A DNA stretch of 6,307 nt, taken from an uncultured Eubacteriales bacterium. GTDB lineage: Bacteria; Bacillota; Clostridia; Oscillospirales; Acutalibacteraceae. The stretch is from assembly GCA_900320925.1 (NCBI GenBank), contig ONUD01000053.1:1-6307 (forward strand), written 5' to 3'. The first letter of the stretch is position 1. Every line of letters starts with the position of its first letter. Made by a program: the position numbers and the translations under genes. The notes below the pieces were generated by a model, which did no database searches, was not told where the DNA came from, and saw nothing but the letters and a program-made list of their open reading frames with translations. Positions 1-4,700 of this stretch are shown here, piece after piece.

Positions 1-243
1 TTTGCGACCTCCACCAAAAGCAATGTACACCCTATGCCGCAAGAAACCTTGCAAGCTATCTGTCAGGCAGTCAGCATTCCTGTTGTGGCGATCGGGGGCA
101 TTGCCAAAGAAAATATGGGACAGCTCAGCGGGACGGGAATCAGCGGTGTGGCATTGGTGAGTGCTGTTTTTGGGGCAGAGGATATTGCACGGGAATGCAG
201 GCTTTTGCGGGAACAGTCAGAAAAAATCGTGAAAGGGGAATGA
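1..243 (+). CDS. thiE: Thiamine phosphate synthase, C-terminal part (5' end outside window)
   Basis: ThiE condenses HMP diphosphate with hydroxyethylthiazole phosphate to give thiamine phosphate in the cytoplasm. The frame is open from base 1 and ends at TGA 241-243, giving 80 visible residues. The family is usually about 210 residues, so roughly the last 40 percent of a TIM barrel is present. Seen directly: FATSTKS at visible residues 1-7 matches the family's GPxFxTxTK loop. PVVAIGGI at 27-34 is the late barrel strand with the glycines that bind phosphate. GVALVSAVF at 49-57 matches the final phosphate-binding GVAVVSAI-type strand. An ATG at 34-36 is internal and not a start, because the conserved loop lies before it. 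The gene is followed after 3 bases by thiD, so the two are probably co-transcribed and translationally coupled. The related TenI proteins share this fold, but the next two genes favour a true ThiE. Confidence 0.93.
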   Translation, partial: FATSTKSNVHPMPQETLQAICQAVSIPVVAIGGIAKENMGQLSGTGISGVALVSAVFGAEDIARECRLLREQSEKIVKGE

Positions 244-249
244 ACGTTG
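232..249 (+). promoter_or_regulatory. Ribosome binding site and TTG start of thiD
   Basis: AAAGGGG at 232-238 lies inside the last codons of thiE and is 8 bases before TTG 247-249, a normal spacing. The thiE stop codon is only 3 bases before this TTG, which suggests coupled re-initiation. A second in-frame TTG at 253 also gives a plausible N-terminus but is 14 bases from the site, so 247 is preferred. An ATG at 240-242 overlaps the thiE stop but is out of frame with thiD and too close to the ribosome site. Confidence 0.75.
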
Positions 250-1047
250 AAATTGAAAACAGCATTGTCGATTGCAGGCAGTGATTGCAGCGGAGGGGCA
301 GGCATTCAGGCAGACCTGAAAACCATGACCATGAACGGTGTGTATGCAATGAGTGTCGTGACCGCCCTGACCGCACAAAATACGCTGGGGGTCAGAGCCA
401 TTCAGGAAGCGTCCCCGCTATTTTTGCAGCAGCAGTTGGAGGCGGTCTTTGAGGATATTTACCCCGATGCAGTCAAAATCGGCATGGTAGCCTCTTGTGA
501 ACTGATTGAGGTCATTGCAGACAGGCTGACGTTTTATCAGGCAAAAAATATTGTGGTTGACCCCGTCATGACTGCCACATCGGGTTCTTCCCTGATGAAA
601 ACGGACGCAGTGGAATGCCTGACAGAAAAGCTGTTCCCGCTGGCGTGTGTTGTCACGCCGAATATTCCTGAAGCAGAGGTGCTGGCAGGCATGGACATTG
701 CCAATGAAGCGGCTATGATGACCGCCGCCGAAAGAATCGGGAAAGCGTATGGCTGTGCAGTACTGCTCAAGGGCGGACACCATATCAATGATGCCAATGA
801 CCTGTTGTATACGAAGGGAGAAGCCGTTTGGTTCAAGGGCAGGCGGATCCATAATCCCAATACCCATGGGACAGGCTGTACGCTTTCCAGTGCGATAGCA
901 GCCAATCTTGCCAAAGGCTATCCTCTGCCTGAAGCGGTACACAGAGCCAAAGCCTACATTTCGGGAGCATTGGCGGCCATGCTGGACTTGGGCAGGGGTT
1001 CAGGCCCCATGCATCATGCATTCGCTTTGCAGGAGGAAACGGTATGA
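247..1047 (+). CDS. thiD: Hydroxymethylpyrimidine / phosphomethylpyrimidine kinase
   Basis: ThiD phosphorylates HMP and then HMP-P to HMP-PP, the pyrimidine substrate of ThiE, in the cytoplasm. The product has 266 residues, a typical length for this ribokinase-fold family. Motifs seen: the substrate-binding N-terminus SIAGSDCSGGAGIQADLK (8-25), VKIGMV (76-81), VVDPVMTATSG (103-113), VTPNIPEAEVL (136-146), LLKGGH (173-178) with conserved Lys175, and the anion-hole and catalytic motif GTGCTLSSAIA (208-218) with Cys211 in the position of the family's catalytic cysteine. No key motif is missing, so the enzyme should be active. The start is TTG, chosen for its ribosome-site spacing and because the protein then begins just before the conserved AGSD motif. 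The stop overlaps the thiN start (ATGA 1044-1047). Pyridoxal kinases of the same fold are an alternative, but the GSDxSGGAGIQ signature and the thi neighbours argue for ThiD. Confidence 0.97.
   Translation: MKLKTALSIAGSDCSGGAGIQADLKTMTMNGVYAMSVVTALTAQNTLGVRAIQEASPLFLQQQLEAVFEDIYPDAVKIGMVASCELIEVIADRLTFYQAKNIVVDPVMTATSGSSLMKTDAVECLTEKLFPLACVVTPNIPEAEVLAGMDIANEAAMMTAAERIGKAYGCAVLLKGGHHINDANDLLYTKGEAVWFKGRRIHNPNTHGTGCTLSSAIAANLAKGYPLPEAVHRAKAYISGALAAMLDLGRGSGPMHHAFALQEETV
1031..1046 (+). promoter_or_regulatory. Ribosome binding site and ATG start of thiN
   Basis: A full-consensus AGGAGG at 1031-1036 lies inside the end of thiD, 7 bases before ATG 1044-1046. The ATG overlaps the thiD TGA (ATGA), the classic arrangement for translational coupling. 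This fixes the start of thiN. Confidence 0.9.
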
Positions 1048-1682
1048 ATCATCAGCGTTGTGTCATCGTCAGCGGTGCAGACATCGGAGATTATGCCTTT
1101 GTACGGCAGTATCTGCGGAAAGATGATTTCATCATCTGCTGTGACTGCGGGCTAAGGCACTGCAAAGGTTTGGACGTACAGCCTGATTTGATTGTGGGGG
1201 ACTTTGACTCTTATGAAAATCCCTGCATGGTAGCCGAAACCATTGTACTGCCGTGCGAAAAAGATGATACCGATACCGTTTATGCCGTGAAGGAAGCGGT
1301 CAGGAGGGGATTTGACGCCTTTCTTATCATCGGTGCCATAGGGGCAAGGCTTGACCATACCTTGGGGAATGTATCCATTTTGCTGTATCTGGATTCACTG
1401 GGTAAAAAAGGAACCATCATAGACGATTATTCGGAAATGGAGATTGTTTCTCAAAAACCTGTCACTGTCAGTGACACGTATGCATTTTTTTCACTGCTCA
1501 ATGTCACGGGCTGTGCAGAGGGCATTACCATCCGCCATGCCAAATACCCTCTGGAAAACGGTACCATTACCTGCGAGTATCAGTATGGTATCAGCAACGA
1601 GGTGCCTGCGGGGCAGACTGCGGAAATTACCGTCAAAAAAGGCAGGCTTCTTTTGATAAAGGTTTTTCAGAGCCATGCTTGA
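1044..1682 (+). CDS. thiN: Thiamine pyrophosphokinase
   Basis: The enzyme transfers diphosphate from ATP to thiamine, giving thiamine diphosphate, the active cofactor. At 212 residues it matches the usual bacterial length. The N-terminal catalytic domain shows CDCGLRH (33-39), the acidic motif PDLIVGDFDS (47-56) with Asp48, Asp53 and Asp55, KDDTD (73-77), and GARLDHTLGN (100-109); these are the Mg/ATP and thiamine-binding signatures of the family. The C-terminal beta domain carries KYPLENGTI (167-175) and YGISNEV (181-187), the typical TPK segment GLKYPLEN...GISNEF. All expected acidic residues are present. It is the last gene of the visible thi operon and ends 14 bases before the terminator stem. 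The enzyme normally serves thiamine salvage. Its place next to thiE and thiD suggests that thiamine made here may be finished through free thiamine; that is inference, because thiL cannot be looked for in this window. The symbol thiN follows Bacillus usage. Confidence 0.96.
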   Translation: MNHQRCVIVSGADIGDYAFVRQYLRKDDFIICCDCGLRHCKGLDVQPDLIVGDFDSYENPCMVAETIVLPCEKDDTDTVYAVKEAVRRGFDAFLIIGAIGARLDHTLGNVSILLYLDSLGKKGTIIDDYSEMEIVSQKPVTVSDTYAFFSLLNVTGCAEGITIRHAKYPLENGTITCEYQYGISNEVPAGQTAEITVKKGRLLLIKVFQSHA

Positions 1683-1696
1683 ATCTGCATCGGCAA

Positions 1697-1743
1697 AACA
1701 ATAGCCGCAGCAACGCCTGTAAAAGCGTCCTGCGGCTATTGTT
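1697..1743. terminator. Bidirectional intrinsic terminator between thiN and the surface protein gene
   Basis: A perfect 14-bp inverted repeat pairs 1697-1710 (AACAATAGCCGCAG) with 1730-1743 (CTGCGGCTATTGTT). A 4-bp inner stem (ACGC 1713-1716 with GCGT 1725-1728) sits within the 19-base loop, so the hairpin can extend. Read on the minus strand, the stem is followed directly by T-rich sequence (ATTGTTTTG), as expected for termination of the surface protein transcript, whose stop codon is 7 bases away. On the plus strand, the end of the stem is TATTGTT and then GC-rich sequence, so termination of the thi operon may be weaker. The stem fills most of the 68-base gap between the two stop codons. 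Confidence 0.85.
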
Positions 1744-1750
1744 GCGGGTA

Positions 1751-4700
1751 TCACTCATAAGTGATATAATACTTCCATTTGATCCTGATGAAACTATACA
1801 ATGCCAAAATGAAGATGCCCAAGCCGGTCAGAATCCATATCATGACGCCCTGACCGCCCGTGTGGGGGAGCAGATTGGGACGAATACTGTTGGTGATGTC
1901 TATCAAAAATTCAGAATCCGATGTTTCATAGCTTATGGTGGTGGTATATCCGTCAACAGAAAGTTCTTCTATCCGATAAGAATAGTATATGATACTTTGC
2001 TCGCCCGTTTCATCGTCTTCCGACAAAGAGGAGGCAGGCAGATTTTCAATGACATATTTCCATATGTTGTTGTCAGCTGTTCCGTTTACGGTTTTTGAAA
2101 TTTCAATAAATCCATCGCTGTCCACACCGTCAAGTTTACGGTAAATCATCTTTGTGGAATTGCCTTCTGCATCGAGGATTTCCGTGCCGTCCGCATAATG
2201 GTTATACTGCCATATACGGACTTTGATGCTTTCAGGGCGGTTTCCATTCAGATTATCGTCCCATATTTTCCGCAAAGTCAGTTTTTTGTAGGTAAGCACC
2301 CTGTAACACGGATCGGTATATTCACCGGGATCGGGTACGACTCCCTCTCCATTGAGTTCCGTCGGTGTATCAAGCATCAGCACCGCTTTGGCACTGCTGG
2401 CATACACATTGATGGGGATAGCCTCACCGCCCGATGATGTTTTTGCCATTACGGCATTCTCCCAGTCCGCATATTCGGCAATCGGACTTGCCCGATGCAC
2501 CACATCATAACGATTATAGGTGACAGCCGTTTCGGTATCCTGAACCTGCGTGGCGATGGCAGTATGGGAAGAGGTAAGGGCATACTGGTAATCCGAAGAA
2601 ACCTGTCTGTACACGGAATATTGGTTACGCTGTTCGATTTCGGAAACATCATGGTCATATACCGTATCGAAAACAGAAAAGCCGTTGAAATGTCCGACTT
2701 TACCGGCATAGCCCTTGACGACATCACAGTATATCATCTGATTGTCCAGCAGTCTGCCTTCCTTGTTGTAGCCGACAAACCCGCCTGCATAGCCGTTGAT
2801 GTTGGAACCGTCAGCGGATGTGTTGGTTGCCCCTCCGCCATAGACATCATAGCCGATGGCAATTCCCTTTACGGTGCTGTCGGTCACTCTTGCATAGTTT
2901 CCTTTGAGAAGATGGATGACTACATTGGCATTTTCATTGTTGTTTACATCATCAGAATTCACTCCTCCCGACTCCGTACAGGGCAGTCTGATTTCGGAAT
3001 CGCCCAATCTGATAACAGCCGTATCGGTTGTATTGGGATCCGCCGACTTTATCAACGATATACTTATCGGCAGACCAAGCAGAGTAAGGGAAATCACATC
3101 TCCGTCTGTTAAAAGACTGAGGGAAAGGATTCGTCCCTCTCCCAGTGTGATATCAATGATAGGGGGCAAAGGCAAATTCTGAAGCTTGTGAAGATACAAA
3201 GCCCTCAAAAGAGGGTTGACTACCCACTCCAGCAAGCCGTTTACCAGCAATGATTTTGCCTGTACATTCACCAGATAACTCATTTCGGTTTTTCCGACAA
3301 ATCCGCCGGCAATTTTATCACTGTAAACCTGTTTTTGCTTTGTAATATGGCAGTTTTTGATTTTGGAAATATCCGAAAATCCTGCAAAACCGCCGCTGAC
3401 AGGCTGTTCACTGTTGCCCGACAAGACGACCATACCGGCATCTATGCCCTCAACGCTGCAATCTTCGTTGACAGAGCCGAACACATCGAGGACACCGGCA
3501 CTTAAATCAATCAAATCCAAAAGTCCTACGCCGTCTGCATCAACGGCACCGCCTCTGCCGAGATGTCCGATAAATCCGCCCACATAATTCAGACCTGTCA
3601 CGGTATTCACGTTGCTCACACTTGAATTTTTGACAGTGCCGTTCATCATGCCGCCGCCGAAACCGCCTGCACAGCCGGAATAGATGCTTGACTCCAGCAG
3701 TCCCAGCATATCGACATCATGAGCACGGACAATGATACCCTCATGTGCAATGACGGTGTGTTCTTCATCAGAGAAGTTTTCTTCTGTTCCCTTGACCTGT
3801 GCATGGTAGATATATGTCCGGAATGCGTCAAGCACACTGACTTGTTGTGCCTTGACCAAGCCTAAAACAGATGTCTGTTCCTCTCCGGAATTGGATACAG
3901 CCGCCGCACTGGTCACGTCTGCCAGACCGAAAAATCCCCCTGCATAGTATCCTCCGTCAACTTCCCTTAAATCTTTGACTTTTATTTTGTTTTCGGTATC
4001 ACTTTCTTTTCCGATAATCGCCGCTTCAAGGGAGCCTGCAAAACCGCCTGCATAGCGGGGATAAGAGGTTTGTACGGTTCCTTTGACAGAATAACCGTAT
4101 TGGGCGTCATAAGCAGAAACCTCCGCTTGCCTTATGGTTGTCACGGTAGCCTGCACGACCTGTGCCAGGTCGCCGGGGGAAGATATCACACTGTTTAAGA
4201 CTTTCTGCAACAGACCATCAGAGGAATTGGTATTGACATCTGCAACCGATGCGGCTGTGGCAAGTCCCACATAGCCGCCCACGGCATTTCTGCCCTGAAC
4301 AAATTTCAAATTCGTAATATTGCAGCCTTTTGGGGTACTCGTATCCACATTTTTATCTCCCCATATCTGAGCACCGTAGGCACTGCCGACATACCCGCCG
4401 GCATAACCGCAGTGATGAATAAAGTCATCACCCGTTGCCATGACCGTCAAGCCCGACTGATAGCCTTTGACAGAGGAGCTTTTGACGGTCGGGACAAATA
4501 CCTGTACTGCCTTTACCAGGCTGCCGACATTCAAATTCAGTCCGAGAATATTCACGCCTCCGAAATCAGCGGCACCGCCTGTCTGCATTTTGCCGGCAAA
4601 CCCGCCTGCATTTCTCATGGCTCTGACAAGCTTGGCATCATAGCCCTGTCCGTTGGTGATAACGCCGCTTAACATATAGCCGACATAGCCGCCGGCATTG

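Noticed and set aside
418..942. 174-codon - strand frame inside thiD
   Set aside because: It is antisense to a fully conserved ThiD and has no motif.
1679..2098. 139-codon + strand frame overlapping the end of thiN
   Set aside because: It crosses the terminator hairpin and then runs antisense through the anchor and Cna B-type coding region. It shows no family signature.
2495..3112. 205-codon open frame on the + strand
   Set aside because: It lies wholly antisense to the surface protein gene, which has a continuous frame with recognisable domains. It has no family motif and no convincing ribosome site, and its composition is what a shadow of the repeat gene would give.
3044..3253. A second transmembrane segment in the surface protein
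   Set aside because: The hydrophobic run is broken by prolines and by Asp, Glu and Arg residues about every 10-15 positions, so no uninterrupted 18-20 residue span is convincing.
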